The notes: generated by a model from the letters alone, not told the origin. Positions 47,550-56,861 are shown, counted from the first letter of the stretch. The stretch is 64,000 nucleotides of DNA from Pseudomonas sp. RIT288 (GCF_000631985.1 NZ_JFYN01000041.1:248001-312000), one strand, 5' to 3'. Made by a program: numbers and translations.

Positions 47550-48866
47550 ATGACAACCAGTACCGCTTACAGCGCCACCGCGCCTGCCCAGCCGACCAAC
47601 TCCGCCACCCGCGTGGCGACGGCGAGTTTCATCGGCACCGCCATCGAGTTTTACGACTTCTATGTCTACGCCACAGCCGCCGCGCTGGTGATCGGGCCGG
47701 TATTCTTTCCGCAGACCTCCGGCACGGCGCAGATGCTCTCGGCGTTTCTCACCTTCGGCATCGCCTTCCTCGCCCGACCGCTGGGCTCGGCATTGTTCGG
47801 CCACTTCGGCGACCGCATCGGACGCAAGTCGACGCTGGTGGCCTCGCTGCTGCTGATGGGCGTGTGCACCACGTTGATTGGTGTGCTGCCGGGTTACGAC
47901 AGCATCGGCGCCTGGGCCCCGATCCTGCTGTGCGTGTTGCGTTTTGGCCAGGGGTTGGGGCTAGGCGGTGAATGGGGTGGCGCGGCGTTGCTGGCCACGG
48001 AGAATGCGCCCAAGGGCAAACGGGCGTGGTTCGGCATGTTCCCGCAGCTTGGGCCGTCGATCGGCTTTCTCGCGGCCAATGGCCTGTTCCTGACCCTGGC
48101 CATGACCCTCGATGACGAGCAGTTCCGCAGCTGGGGCTGGCGAATTCCGTTTCTGCTCAGCGCGGCACTGGTGATGGTCGGCCTGTATGTGCGCTTGAAA
48201 CTCCACGAAACGCCGGTATTCGCCAACGCCATTGCCCGTCAGGAGCGGGTAAAAGTGCCGCTGGTCGAGCTGTTCAGCCAATACTGGGCGCCCACCCTGC
48301 TCGGCGCGGCGGCGATGGTGGTGTGCTATGCGCTGTTTTACATCTCGACGGTGTTTTCCCTGAGCTACGGCGTGTCCACCCTCGGCTACAGCCGTGAGAC
48401 GTTCCTTGGACTGCTGTGTTTTGCCGTGCTGTTCATGGCCGCGGCAACACCGTTGTCCGCCTGGGCGAGTGACCGTTACGGGCGCAAACCGGTGCTGATC
48501 GTCGGCGGTGTGCTGGCGATTCTGTCCGGGTTCCTGATGGAGCCGTTGCTGACGCAGGGCTCGACCTGGGGCGTGGCGCTGTTCCTGTGCATCGAGCTGT
48601 TCCTGATGGGCGTGACGTTTGCCCCGATGGGCGCGCTGCTACCGGAGCTGTTTCCGACGCACGTGCGCTACACCGGCGCATCGGCGGCCTACAACCTCGG
48701 CGGCATCGTCGGCGCCTCGGCGGCTCCGTTCTTTGCGCAGAAACTGGTGGCGATGGGTGGTTTGAGTTATGTCGGCGGGTATGTGTCGGCGGCAGCGGTG
48801 CTCAGCCTGATTGCTGTGCTGTGCCTGAAGGAAACGCGCAATAACGATCTGAATCAGGTGGCCTGA
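47550..48866 (+). CDS. MFS transporter, metabolite:H+ symporter (MHS) family
   Basis: 438 residues from the ATG at 47550, preferred because AGG lies 9 nt upstream; an ATG at 47529 has its GGAG only 2 nt away. About twelve membrane helices. Motifs are TASFIGTAIEFYDFYVYATAAALV near the start and GHFGDRIGRKSTLVASLLLMG (MFS loop 2-3), with a second loop SDRYGRKPVLIVGG. This is the ShiA/ProP-like branch, which imports organic acids or osmolytes. Substrate unknown. Confidence 0.88.
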   Translation: MTTSTAYSATAPAQPTNSATRVATASFIGTAIEFYDFYVYATAAALVIGPVFFPQTSGTAQMLSAFLTFGIAFLARPLGSALFGHFGDRIGRKSTLVASLLLMGVCTTLIGVLPGYDSIGAWAPILLCVLRFGQGLGLGGEWGGAALLATENAPKGKRAWFGMFPQLGPSIGFLAANGLFLTLAMTLDDEQFRSWGWRIPFLLSAALVMVGLYVRLKLHETPVFANAIARQERVKVPLVELFSQYWAPTLLGAAAMVVCYALFYISTVFSLSYGVSTLGYSRETFLGLLCFAVLFMAAATPLSAWASDRYGRKPVLIVGGVLAILSGFLMEPLLTQGSTWGVALFLCIELFLMGVTFAPMGALLPELFPTHVRYTGASAAYNLGGIVGASAAPFFAQKLVAMGGLSYVGGYVSAAAVLSLIAVLCLKETRNNDLNQVA

Positions 48867-48881
48867 TAGAAGATCAAAAGC

Positions 48882-48947
48882 TTCGCGAGCAGGCTCGCTC
48901 CTACAGGGGAACGCATTCCAATTGTAGGAGTGAGCCTGCTCGCGATA
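48882..48947. repeat. REP doublet, family A
   Basis: TTCGCGAGCAGGCTCGCTCC and the inverted TAGGAGTGAGCCTGCTCGCG lie between two convergent genes (the MHS transporter and purT). Confidence 0.83.
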
Positions 48948-48960
48948 GGGGCGCCTCGGT

Positions 48961-50142
48961 TTACAGTTCTACAACGACAGCCTGGGCAGCCCGGGTCGCT
49001 TTCGCACGAGCCGCCTCAATCGACTCATCCCGCGCCAATGCCACGCCCATGCGGCGCTGACCGTTGACTTCAGGCTTGCCGAACAGACGCAACGCCGTAT
49101 CCGGCTCGCTCAGCGCTGCGCCAAGGTTGGCAAACGCGGTCTGGGTCGACTGCCCTTCCACCAGAATCACCGCCGAAGCGGATGGGCCGAACTGACGGAT
49201 CAGCGGCACCGGCAGACCGAGAATGGCGCGGGCGTGCAGGGCGAACTGCGACAGATCCTGAGAAATCAGGGTCACCAGACCGGTGTCATGCGGGCGTGGC
49301 GAAACTTCGCTGAACCACACCTGATCACCCTTGATGAACAGCTCGACGCCGAACAGCCCGCGACCACCCAGGGCCTCGGTCACGGCTTTGGCCACGCGCT
49401 CGGACTCAGCCAGGGCAATCGGGCTCATGGCCTGCGGCTGCCAGGATTCCTGATAGTCGCCCTTCTCCTGACGGTGACCAACCGGTGCGCAGAACGTGGT
49501 GCCGCCGATGTGGCGCACGGTCAGCAGGGTGATTTCGTAGTCGAAATCGATGAAGCCTTCGATGATCACCCGACCTTTGCCGGCGCGACCGCCCTCTTGC
49601 GCGTAATCCCAGGCTTTCTGCACGTCATCGGCGCTGCGTAGCAGGCTCTGGCCTTTGCCCGACGAGCTCATGACTGGTTTGACCACGCACGGGAAGCCCA
49701 GATCCTGCACGGCTTTGCTGTAGTCCTCGAAGGTGTCGGCAAAGTGGTACGGCGACGTTGGCAGGTCCAGCTCTTCAGCGGCCAGACGGCGGATGCCTTC
49801 GCGGTTCATGGTCAGTTGCGCGGCGCGGGCCGTCGGGATCACGGTGAAGCCTTCGGCTTCCAGCTCGACCAGCGTGGCGGTGGCGATGGCTTCGATTTCC
49901 GGCACGATGAAGTGCGGCTTCTCGGCTTCGATCACTGCACGCAGGGCGGCGCCGTCGAGCATGTTGATCACGTGGCTGCGGTGCGCAACCTGCATGGCCG
50001 GCGCGTTGGCGTAACGGTCGACGGCAATCACTTCAACGCCCAGGCGTTGCAGCTCGATCACCACTTCCTTGCCCAACTCACCACAGCCACACAGCAATAC
50101 GCGGGTCGCGGTCGGCGACAATGGAGTTCCGATACGGGTCAT
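48961..50142 (-). CDS. purT: Formate-dependent GAR transformylase PurT
   Basis: Converts glycinamide ribonucleotide, formate and ATP to formyl-GAR in purine synthesis. It has 393 residues of ATP-grasp fold. The Rossmann-type start [23 protein letters not shown] is followed by [17 protein letters not shown] (nucleotide loop) and the central [31 protein letters not shown]. Single gene, upstream of nothing obvious on its strand except the MHS transporter in convergence. Confidence 0.96.
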   Translation of the reverse strand: MTRIGTPLSPTATRVLLCGCGELGKEVVIELQRLGVEVIAVDRYANAPAMQVAHRSHVINMLDGAALRAVIEAEKPHFIVPEIEAIATATLVELEAEGFTVIPTARAAQLTMNREGIRRLAAEELDLPTSPYHFADTFEDYSKAVQDLGFPCVVKPVMSSSGKGQSLLRSADDVQKAWDYAQEGGRAGKGRVIIEGFIDFDYEITLLTVRHIGGTTFCAPVGHRQEKGDYQESWQPQAMSPIALAESERVAKAVTEALGGRGLFGVELFIKGDQVWFSEVSPRPHDTGLVTLISQDLSQFALHARAILGLPVPLIRQFGPSASAVILVEGQSTQTAFANLGAALSEPDTALRLFGKPEVNGQRRMGVALARDESIEAARAKATRAAQAVVVEL

Positions 50143-50241
50143 CTCAGGTCCTCAAAGAAGCGGATCATCGAGGAAAGCAACGCCAGACGCGCTTTCCATG
50201 GGGAGAAAGCGCGGCATTTTACATGAACCGCAGGGTTTGGC

Positions 50242-50709
50242 TCAGCTGGCGACAGCCTGTTTGCGCTCGCGCCAGGCCATGATCAGCCAAACGGCAGTGA
50301 CGCCGGCAAACTTCGAGACCAGTGCGGTGATGATCACCGGTGGCGTCATCAGGTCGATCATGCCGAAAAAGATGAAGGTATCGAGCGGAATGCTCAGCGC
50401 CGAGCTGATCCACAGGCGGTCGCGCAACGGCCGTTTGGTGACGCTGAACACCAGCCAGTCAATACATTCGGAGATCGCGAACGCCGTGGCGCTGGCCAGG
50501 GCGATGGAAGGATCCGAGGTGACGTAGGACAACACCAGCGCCGCCAGCATCGCCACGATGGCACCGTGACCGAAACGGGTCTGCACCATGTCGCGCAACA
50601 CGAACACCAACCCGCCCCAGGCCGACCAGATAATGTCCAGGTGTGGCGCGGTGGAGAAAGCGAAGTTGATCAGCACGACGCTGCCGATGTAGGCGATGAG
50701 GAAAATCAT
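50242..50709 (-). CDS. VUT family transporter
   Basis: 155 residues from the ATG encoding MIFLIAYIGSVVLINFAF; the longer frame start adds 14 uncharacterised residues. About five or six membrane helices, with WSAWGGLVFVLRDMVQTRFG and ASATAFAISECIDWLVFSVT. This is the Vut_1 family, which includes queuosine-precursor (preQ0/preQ1) importers such as YhhQ. It is shorter than E. coli YhhQ, so the substrate assignment is not certain. Confidence 0.75.
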   Translation of the reverse strand: MIFLIAYIGSVVLINFAFSTAPHLDIIWSAWGGLVFVLRDMVQTRFGHGAIVAMLAALVLSYVTSDPSIALASATAFAISECIDWLVFSVTKRPLRDRLWISSALSIPLDTFIFFGMIDLMTPPVIITALVSKFAGVTAVWLIMAWRERKQAVAS

Positions 50710-50713
50710 GGCG

Positions 50714-50742
50714 GTGACCTGGGAAATTGGCGCACAGGTTAC
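50714..50742 (-). promoter_or_regulatory. Hairpin covering the Shine-Dalgarno of the VUT gene
   Basis: On the minus strand, GTAACCTG and CAGGTCAC form an 8-bp stem with one mismatch and a 13-nt loop, ending 5 nt before the ATG and containing the AGG ribosome site. Possible translational control. It does not match preQ1 riboswitch consensus sequences I know. Confidence 0.35.
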
Positions 50743-50757
50743 TTCAGCCAAAGCAGA

Positions 50758-50832
50758 ATCAAAAGATCGCAGCCTGCGGCAGCGCCTACACCGATCCCTG
50801 TAGGCGCTGCCGCAGGCTGCGATCTTTTGATC
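50758..50832. repeat. REP doublet, family B
   Basis: AAAAGATCGCAGCCTGCGGC...CCTACA and TGTAGG...CGATCTTTTG form outward-oriented arms, between the DUF1289 and VUT genes. Confidence 0.85.
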
Positions 50833-50836
50833 TTCG

Positions 50837-51052
50837 TTACTTGTTTGGCGTCGACCCGATCATCCACACCAACCCACTCGCCTTCGCCCGCTCATGACAC
50901 AAGCCGAGCACCACCCGCCGCTCGTCATTGGTCATCCGGCCCCAGCGCGTGATCTCCGCGACCGTGCGCTGGCAACCGGTACAAATATCGTCTTCATCCA
51001 GTGCGCAGATATTCACGCACGGCGAGGCAACGGGTCTTTCCGGTGTGCTCAT
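50837..51052 (-). CDS. DUF1289 domain protein
   Basis: 71 residues with a four-Cys arrangement typical of DUF1289 ([25 protein letters not shown], later GLCHERAK). The family has probable metal-binding Cys residues, but its role is unknown. The gene overlaps the 3' end of the gamma-carbonic anhydrase gene by 4 bases and is probably co-transcribed and coupled with it. Confidence 0.85.
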   Translation of the reverse strand: MSTPERPVASPCVNICALDEDDICTGCQRTVAEITRWGRMTNDERRVVLGLCHERAKASGLVWMIGSTPNK

Positions 51053-51573
51053 TGTTCCTGCTCGACCAGATCACGCGCATAGCGCTGCGAGTTATGCACA
51101 TAGTGCGCAGCGCTCGCCTCGAGCATCTTCTTCTGCGGCTCGGTCAGTTCACGCACGACCTTGCCCGGCGAACCCATCACCAGCGAGCCATCGGGAATTT
51201 CCTTGCCTTCGCCGATCAGCGAATTGGCGCCGATGATGCAGTTCTTGCCGATTTTCGCGCCGTTGAGGATCACCGCGTTGATGCCGATCAGGCTGTAGTC
51301 ACCCACGGTGCAGCCATGCAGCATGGCGTTGTGACCGATGGTCACCCCGGTGCCGATGGTCAGCGGATAGCCCATGTCGGTGTGCATCACCGTGCCGTCC
51401 TGGACGTTGCTGTTCTTGCCGATCAGGATCAGTTCGTTGTCACCGCGCAGCACGGCGTTGAACCAGACGTTGGCGCCCTCTTCGAGTTTGACCTTGCCCA
51501 CCAGCACGGCATTGGGTGCAACCCAGCTCTGTGGATGGGTGTCGACGCGGGCGTCGCCCAGGCGGTATTTCAT
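51049..51573 (-). CDS. Gamma-carbonic anhydrase-like hexapeptide protein
   Basis: 174 residues from the ATG encoding [10 protein letters not shown]; the start seven codons earlier is not conserved. A left-handed beta-helix built of hexapeptide repeats is seen in [49 protein letters not shown] and [19 protein letters not shown]-like repeats, with His ligands ([13 protein letters not shown]) as in gamma-class carbonic anhydrases (PaaY/YrdA type). Activity is not guaranteed. Confidence 0.88.
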   Translation of the reverse strand: MKYRLGDARVDTHPQSWVAPNAVLVGKVKLEEGANVWFNAVLRGDNELILIGKNSNVQDGTVMHTDMGYPLTIGTGVTIGHNAMLHGCTVGDYSLIGINAVILNGAKIGKNCIIGANSLIGEGKEIPDGSLVMGSPGKVVRELTEPQKKMLEASAAHYVHNSQRYARDLVEQEQ

Positions 51574-51618
51574 CTTGTTTTCCTCAGGGCTCACGAACGG
51601 GCCATTCGAGCGATGGCT

Positions 51619-52218
51619 TCAGGTATTGATATAGCTTTTGGGCGGGTGATGCAGACTGATCTGTTCGTCATAGAGCAGATTGATCAGCTCGACAATCATG
51701 ATAGCGGTCAAACCCCAGATCTTGAATTCGCCATAACGATAACTCGGCACATACCAGCTGCGGCCCTGGTAATCGATACGGTGCGTGTGTTCGCGCGGGT
51801 CTTTGCGGAAGAATTCCAGCGGCACGTTGAATACCGCTGCGATCTCGGCATCGTTGGCCTGGTATTCGACAAAGTCCGGGATCACCCCGACATACGGTGT
51901 GACCTTGATGCCATGCAGGGAGATCAGCGGGCTGAGCGGGCCGATGACCTCGACCAGCCCCGGTGGCAGGCCGATTTCTTCTTCGGCTTCGCGCAGGGCG
52001 GTGAAAATCAGGTCGGGGTCTTCCGGATCCCGGCGTCCGCCGGGAAAAGCCACTTCGCCGCCATGGGTCGAGAGGCCGCTGGCGCGCAGGGTCAGCACCA
52101 GCTCGGGTTCGTCACTGCGGGTGATCGGCACCAGAACAGCGGCCTCGGGGAAACGTTTATCGGTCTCCAGCGTGCGCGGTGTGTGGTTGCTTACCCTATG
52201 CAGTAGCTCGTCCAGCAT
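51619..52218 (-). CDS. Nudix CoA pyrophosphatase (NudL/YeaB-like)
   Basis: 199 residues. The Nudix box is GGRRDPEDPDLIFTALREAEEEIGL and the upstream LRASGLSTHGGEVAFPGG is the CoA pyrophosphatase signature. It probably hydrolyses coenzyme A or its oxidised forms to 3',5'-ADP and phosphopantetheine. It is separated by 45 bp from the gamma-carbonic anhydrase gene on the same strand, giving a small minus-strand cluster with DUF1289. Confidence 0.9.
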   Translation of the reverse strand: MLDELLHRVSNHTPRTLETDKRFPEAAVLVPITRSDEPELVLTLRASGLSTHGGEVAFPGGRRDPEDPDLIFTALREAEEEIGLPPGLVEVIGPLSPLISLHGIKVTPYVGVIPDFVEYQANDAEIAAVFNVPLEFFRKDPREHTHRIDYQGRSWYVPSYRYGEFKIWGLTAIMIVELINLLYDEQISLHHPPKSYINT

Positions 52219-52364
52219 GAGTGTTCTCGATCTGTGCCTTACCCTGCATCATGCACCAATCATTGCAGCCGCCCAAGCCCCTCGCCGGGCCATGTCGCGA
52301 AACGACAACTTGCCGACCGGCACCGCTGCACGCCAAGATAGGCGCAGCATTCAGGAACCCCAGC

Positions 52365-52916
52365 ATGAAATTTTGCAGCCAGTGCGGCAACCCGGTGACC
52401 CAGCGCATTCCCGAAGGCGACTCGCGGCTGCGATTTGTCTGTGACAGCTGTCAGACCATTCATTATCAAAACCCCAATATCGTTGCCGGTTGCGTCGCGA
52501 CCTGGGGCAGTAAAGTGCTGCTCTGCCGCCGCGCAATCGAACCACGGCTCGGTTACTGGACACTGCCTGCCGGTTTCATGGAAAACGGCGAAACCATCGA
52601 GCAGGCCGCGATCCGCGAAACCGCCGAGGAAGCCTGCGCCCGGGTACGCAACCTGAGCATCTATACGCTGATCGACGTGCCGCATATCAGCCAGGTACAC
52701 GTGTTCTTTCGCGCCGAACTGGCCGATCTGGACTTTGCCGCCGGGCCCGAGAGCCTCGAAGTGCAACTATTCGACGAAGCCGACATCCCGTGGGACGAGC
52801 TGGCTTTCCGCACGGTGGGGCGTACCTTAGAATGCTTCTTCGCGGATCGTCGGGTCGAGGCGTATCCGGTTCGTTCGGAATCGATTCCGCCGTTGGTCCA
52901 GCCTGCCATTAGCTGA
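52365..52916 (+). CDS. Nudix hydrolase with N-terminal zinc ribbon
   Basis: 183 residues from the ATG at 52365. The N-terminal Cys4 zinc ribbon is MKFCSQCGNPVT...FVCDSCQTIHY. The Nudix box is GFMENGETIEQAAIRETAEEACA (G5x-E7x-REUxEE pattern). It resembles NADH pyrophosphatase-related or general dinucleoside hydrolases; the exact substrate is unclear. It is divergent from the NudL-like gene. Confidence 0.86.
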   Translation: MKFCSQCGNPVTQRIPEGDSRLRFVCDSCQTIHYQNPNIVAGCVATWGSKVLLCRRAIEPRLGYWTLPAGFMENGETIEQAAIRETAEEACARVRNLSIYTLIDVPHISQVHVFFRAELADLDFAAGPESLEVQLFDEADIPWDELAFRTVGRTLECFFADRRVEAYPVRSESIPPLVQPAIS

Positions 52917-52930
52917 CTCAAAAAATCTAA

Positions 52931-52965
52931 AGATCAAAAGATCGCAGCCTGCGGCAGCTCCTACA
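52931..52965. repeat. Solo REP, family B
   Basis: A single AAAAGATCGCAGCCTGCGGC...CTCCTAC half between the Nudix gene and the L,D-transpeptidase. Confidence 0.75.
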
Positions 52966-52999
52966 CTTAACTTTGCGTCACTCTTGGGGAATCGTTTCA

Positions 53000-53515
53000 A
53001 TGCGCTGGTTGCTTGCCCTGTTTTGCCTGTCGTTCGTCACCGTGTCCCAAGCGTCATTCGTGACCACCGTGACGCCATCGAATACGCCGATGATCGAAAA
53101 AATACTGGTGCTCAAATCGGCTCATCAACTGCAATTGATCGCCGACGGCAAGCCGATCAAGACCTATCGAATTTCCCTGGGCAAGGGCGCAAAAAAAGGT
53201 CCGAAACTGATTGAAGGCGACAAACGCACGCCCGAAGGTTTCTATTGGATCGACTGGCGCAAGGTCAGCGAGAAATTCAATCTGGCGATGCACATCTCTT
53301 ACCCGAACATCAGCGATTCGGCCCGTGCCCGCCGCGAAGGCGTCGAGCCTGGCGGAATGATCATGATCCACGGCACACCGGATTCGGAAGAAACCCCGGA
53401 AGACCTGTTCCACACCCTGGACTGGACCGATGGCTGCATCGCCATGCGCAACATGGACATGCGTGAAGTCTGGGGTCTGGTGCCGGACGGAACGATGATC
53501 GAGATTCGCCCTTAA
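53000..53515 (+). CDS. L,D-transpeptidase (YkuD domain)
   Basis: 171 residues from the ATG at 53000. The Sec signal MRWLLALFCLSFVTVSQA ends at about residue 18, then the YkuD domain follows (MIEKILVLKSAHQLQLIADGKPIKTYRISLG). The catalytic Cys and His are in DWTDGCIAMRN and MIHGTPDSEE. It makes or trims 3-3 peptidoglycan crosslinks or anchors envelope proteins in the periplasm. A REP doublet follows. Confidence 0.88.
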   Translation: MRWLLALFCLSFVTVSQASFVTTVTPSNTPMIEKILVLKSAHQLQLIADGKPIKTYRISLGKGAKKGPKLIEGDKRTPEGFYWIDWRKVSEKFNLAMHISYPNISDSARARREGVEPGGMIMIHGTPDSEETPEDLFHTLDWTDGCIAMRNMDMREVWGLVPDGTMIEIRP

Positions 53516-53547
53516 TCAGCGACCACCGGTCACCCACAAAAAAATAA

Positions 53548-53631
53548 ATCAAAAGATCGCAGCCTGCGGCAGCTCCTACAGGGTTGATACCACTTCCCAC
53601 TGCAGGAGCTGCCGCAGGCTGCGATCTTTTG
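53548..53631. repeat. REP doublet, family B
   Basis: AAAAGATCGCAGCCTGCGGC...CTCCTACA and TGCAGGAG...GATCTTTTGC arms flank about 25 bases after the L,D-transpeptidase. Confidence 0.87.
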
Positions 53632-53650
53632 CATTTTACAGCCCACCACT

Positions 53651-53740
53651 AATACCACTTGAAACCACACCCGCTATAACCCGCCATTTCATTGGGCTAC
53701 ACGCCAATTCACTGCGTTGACATGGTATTCAAGTGGTATT
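53651..53740. promoter_or_regulatory. Candidate NagR operator pair and promoter
   Basis: AATACCACTTGAA (53651-53663) and its exact inverted copy TTCAAGTGGTATT (53728-53740) frame 64 bases containing TTGACA (53717-53722). The right copy is itself a direct pair TGGTATT-11-TGGTATT. The layout fits binding by the downstream GntR-type regulator. Confidence 0.55.
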
Positions 53741-53789
53741 AATTTCCGCCCCACAAGCGAGCCACAACAATCCTATACTCGCGTCGGAA

Positions 53790-54530
53790 ATGACCTACAT
53801 GAACGACCTCCAGGCCCTACGCCCAGATGACTCCCAGCCGACGCCGCTGTACCTGCAGCTGGCGCGTAATCTGGAATCGGCGATCCATTCCGGGCAGTGG
53901 AAGGCCGAGCAGGCGATGCCGTCCGAGCGCAACCTCAGCGAGCAACTGGGTATCTCCCGGGTCACCGCGCGCAAGGCGCTGGAAGTGTTGCTCGATCAAG
54001 GTCTGATCCGCCGCCTGCAAGGTTCCGGCACCTTCATCACCCCCCGTCTGGAACAACCGCTGTCACGCCTCTCGGGCTTCAGCGAAATGCTCCGCCTCAA
54101 GGGTTTCGTCCCCAGCTCGCAGTGGCTGGAGCGCGAAATCACCCTGCCGACTCACGAAGAACTGATCCGCCTGAGCCTGTCGCCGAACGACAAGGTCGCG
54201 CGCATGAAACGCCTGCGCAAGGCCGACGACACCGTGATGGCCATCGAGATGAGCACCCTGCCCGCCTCGATCATGCCCAAGCCGCAATTGGTCGGCGATT
54301 CGCTCTACGAATACCTCGATGGCATCGGCAAACCGATCGTCCGCGCCCTGCAGCACATTCAGGCGATCAACGCCTCGGACGAGTTCGCCGCGCTGGTCGG
54401 CATCGCCCCCGGCACCGCCATGCTGCTGATGACCCGGGTCGGCTATCTGGAGGACAACACGCCGATCGAAGTCACCGACACCTATTGCCGCAACGACTAC
54501 TACGACTTTGTTGCAGAGCTTCGTAGATAA
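53790..54530 (+). CDS. nagR: GntR/HutC-family regulator (NagR-like)
   Basis: 246 residues from the ATG at 53790; a second in-frame ATG at 53799 is possible. The winged helix is PLYLQLARNLESAIHSGQWK...ISRVTARKALEVLL, followed by the UTRA effector domain of the HutC subfamily (FVPSSQWLEREITLP...). Its position immediately 5' of nagA suggests it senses glucosamine-6-phosphate or N-acetylglucosamine-6-phosphate and represses the nag operon (inference from family and context). Confidence 0.85.
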   Translation: MTYMNDLQALRPDDSQPTPLYLQLARNLESAIHSGQWKAEQAMPSERNLSEQLGISRVTARKALEVLLDQGLIRRLQGSGTFITPRLEQPLSRLSGFSEMLRLKGFVPSSQWLEREITLPTHEELIRLSLSPNDKVARMKRLRKADDTVMAIEMSTLPASIMPKPQLVGDSLYEYLDGIGKPIVRALQHIQAINASDEFAALVGIAPGTAMLLMTRVGYLEDNTPIEVTDTYCRNDYYDFVAELRR

Positions 54531-54569
54531 AGAGCTGCGCCGCTGAGGCGGCCCAAAGCGAGAACCGAC

Positions 54570-55676
54570 ATGTCCGAAGACAACATCCTCACCGCTCACG
54601 GCTGGGTTCGCGGCCGGCTGATCCACGAACACGGCAAAGTCGTGTCGATCGAAGGCGTGCCCTGCGATCCGGCCGACAATGACCTGCCGTATCTGCTGCC
54701 GGGCTTCATCGACCTGCACGTGCACGGCGGTGGCGGCAAAGACATCATGGAAGGCGCCAGCGCCTTCGAAACCATCACCCGCACCCACGTGCGTTTCGGC
54801 ACCACCTCGCTGCTGGCCACCACCATGACCGCGCCGAGTGCCGAGATTTCCAGCGTGCTGAAAGAGCTCGGCGAGTTCTGCGAACAGCGTCCGCAAGGTG
54901 CCGCCCGCGTCCTCGGTGTGCATCTCGAAGGCCCTTACATCAATCCCGGCAAACTCGGCGCGCAACCGAATTTCGCCCACACAGCGTTGATGGCCGAGGT
55001 CGAGGAATACCTGGCGCTGGCGCCGATCCGGGTGATCACCATCGCCCCGGAAATCGCCGGTCACGACGGGTTGATTCGTGAACTGAGCAGCCGCGGCATC
55101 CGCATGCAGATCGGCCATACCCTCGGCAGCTATGAGGAAGGCGTCGCCGCCCTGGATGCCGGCGCCACCAGTTTCACCCATTTGTACAACGCCATGAGCC
55201 CGCTGCATCACCGTGAGCCGGGGATCGTCGGCGCCGCGCTGGCCCACGCCAAATTCGCCGAACTGATTCCGGACTTGCTGCACGTGCACCCCGGCGCGAT
55301 CCGCGTGGCCCTGCGTTCGATCCCGTGCCTGTACTGCGTCACCGATTCGACCGCCGCCGCCGGCATGCCCGACGGTGAATACAAGCTCGGCAGCCACACC
55401 GTGACCAAATGCCTGGGCGGCGTGCGCCTGCCCGACGGCACGCTGGCCGGCAGCACCCTGACCATGGATCAGGCCCTGCGCAACCTGGTGAAGATCGGAT
55501 TGCCGATCGCCGAGGCCTCACAGCGTCTGTCGCAATTTCCCGCCGACTACCTCGGCATCACTGAACGCGGGCGCCTGCAACCGGGGGCCTGGGCCGACTG
55601 CGTGCGGCTGGATCGCTCACTCACACTGACCGCCGTCATGGTCGAAGGAGAAGACATTGACTTCAAAAATGCTTGA
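54570..55676 (+). CDS. nagA: N-acetylglucosamine-6-phosphate deacetylase
   Basis: Converts GlcNAc-6-P to glucosamine-6-P and acetate. It has 368 residues of the amidohydrolase fold. Features are LLPGFIDLHVHGGGG (metal motif HxH), GVHLEGPYINPGKLGAQ (conserved Glu), IGHTLGSYEEG (metal His), FTHLYNAMSPLHHREPG and VTDSTAAAGMPDG (catalytic Asp). It overlaps the SIS gene by 20 bases. Confidence 0.95.
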   Translation: MSEDNILTAHGWVRGRLIHEHGKVVSIEGVPCDPADNDLPYLLPGFIDLHVHGGGGKDIMEGASAFETITRTHVRFGTTSLLATTMTAPSAEISSVLKELGEFCEQRPQGAARVLGVHLEGPYINPGKLGAQPNFAHTALMAEVEEYLALAPIRVITIAPEIAGHDGLIRELSSRGIRMQIGHTLGSYEEGVAALDAGATSFTHLYNAMSPLHHREPGIVGAALAHAKFAELIPDLLHVHPGAIRVALRSIPCLYCVTDSTAAAGMPDGEYKLGSHTVTKCLGGVRLPDGTLAGSTLTMDQALRNLVKIGLPIAEASQRLSQFPADYLGITERGRLQPGAWADCVRLDRSLTLTAVMVEGEDIDFKNA

Positions 55677-56679
55677 AGAGGCGCTGTCCTCGTTCGAGGC
55701 CGTGCAAGCCCAACTGCAGCAGCTCGACCCGCCAATGATCGAGATCGCCGGGCGCCTGCGCCGTCAGCCGCCACAAGTGGCAATGACCGTCGCGCGCGGC
55801 AGTTCCGATCACGCGGCGAGCTACTTCGCCTACCTGACCATGCAGCAACTGGGGGTGCCGGTGGCGTCGTTGCCGATGTCGGTGGTGACCATGCAGCAGG
55901 CGCCGTTGAAGGTCAGCGGTCAGGTCGCGTTCGCGTTCTCGCAATCGGGCCAGAGCCCGGATCTGGTCAACAGCCTGCGTCTGCTGCGCAAGCGTGGCGC
56001 CCTCAGTGTGTCGATGGTCAACGCCGCCGATTCGCCACTGGAAGCGGCCTGCGAATTCAGCCTGCCGTTGCTCGCCGGCACCGAAAGCAGCGTCGCCGCG
56101 ACCAAGAGTTTCATCGCCACCCTCAGCGCCAGCGCCCGCCTGATCGCGCACTGGAAAGAAGACCGCGAACTGCTGGAAGCGCACAACGCCCTGCCCGAAG
56201 GCCTGCGCGAAGCGGCGCAACAGGACTGGAGCGCAGCCATCGACGCCTTGCGCGACTGTGAACGCCTGATGGTGATTGGCCGTGGCGCCGGTTTCGCCAT
56301 CGCCCAGGAAGCCGCACTGAAGTTCAAGGAAACCTCGGCGATCCAGGCCGAAGCCTTCAGCAGTGCCGAAGTCCGTCACGGCCCGATGGCGCTGATCGAC
56401 GAGCACTACCCGCTGCTGGTGTTCGCTCCGCGCGGTGCCGAACAGGCGGGTCTGATCAGTCTCGCGGCAGAGATGCGTCAACGCGGTGCCCGCGTGCTGC
56501 TGGCCGCGCCGGACGACATCCTCGAACGCGACCTGACCCTGAGCCGCGCCGAGCACCCGGCCCTCGATCCGATCCTGGCGATCCAGAGTTTCTACGTGAT
56601 GGCCGCCGGCCTGGCCGTGGCCCGCGGCATGGACCCGGATCAGCCGCGCCACCTGAGCAAAGTGACCCGTACACACTGA
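55657..56679 (+). CDS. SIS-domain glucosamine-6-phosphate deaminase (NagB-II type)
   Basis: 340 residues with two SIS sugar isomerase domains (about 25-160 and 195-325). Motifs are ARGSSDHAASYFAYLTMQQLG, FSQSGQSPDLVNSLRLLRKRGA, GTESSVAATKSFIATL and IGRGAGFAIAQEAALKFKET. No glutaminase domain is present, so it is not GlmS. In this operon the expected step is glucosamine-6-P to fructose-6-P plus ammonia, or a related GlmS-like isomerase step. It overlaps nagA by 20 bases. Confidence 0.85.
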   Translation: MTSKMLEEALSSFEAVQAQLQQLDPPMIEIAGRLRRQPPQVAMTVARGSSDHAASYFAYLTMQQLGVPVASLPMSVVTMQQAPLKVSGQVAFAFSQSGQSPDLVNSLRLLRKRGALSVSMVNAADSPLEAACEFSLPLLAGTESSVAATKSFIATLSASARLIAHWKEDRELLEAHNALPEGLREAAQQDWSAAIDALRDCERLMVIGRGAGFAIAQEAALKFKETSAIQAEAFSSAEVRHGPMALIDEHYPLLVFAPRGAEQAGLISLAAEMRQRGARVLLAAPDDILERDLTLSRAEHPALDPILAIQSFYVMAAGLAVARGMDPDQPRHLSKVTRTH

Positions 56680-56743
56680 AACCTGCTGATCGTTGCACAA
56701 CCCTGTCGGCGGACGCGAAAACCGTTGATTGATGCACAACCCT

Positions 56744-56829
56744 GTAGGAGCTGCCGCAGGCTGCGATCTTTTGATTTTGACGTTGAAAAAAACAAGATCA
56801 ACAGATCGCAGCCTGCGGCAGCTCCTACA
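56744..56829. repeat. REP doublet, family B inside the nag operon
   Basis: GTAGGAGCTGCCGCAGGCTG and its inverted copy flank a short AT-rich loop between the SIS gene and the PTS fusion gene. Confidence 0.87.
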
Positions 56830-56861
56830 GGGGAAAGCGAAATTACTGATGAGACCGAGCC

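Noticed and set aside
50714-50760. preQ1 riboswitch upstream of the VUT gene
   Set aside because: The stem and A-rich tail consensus of preQ1-I is absent and no preQ1-II or -III pattern is visible.
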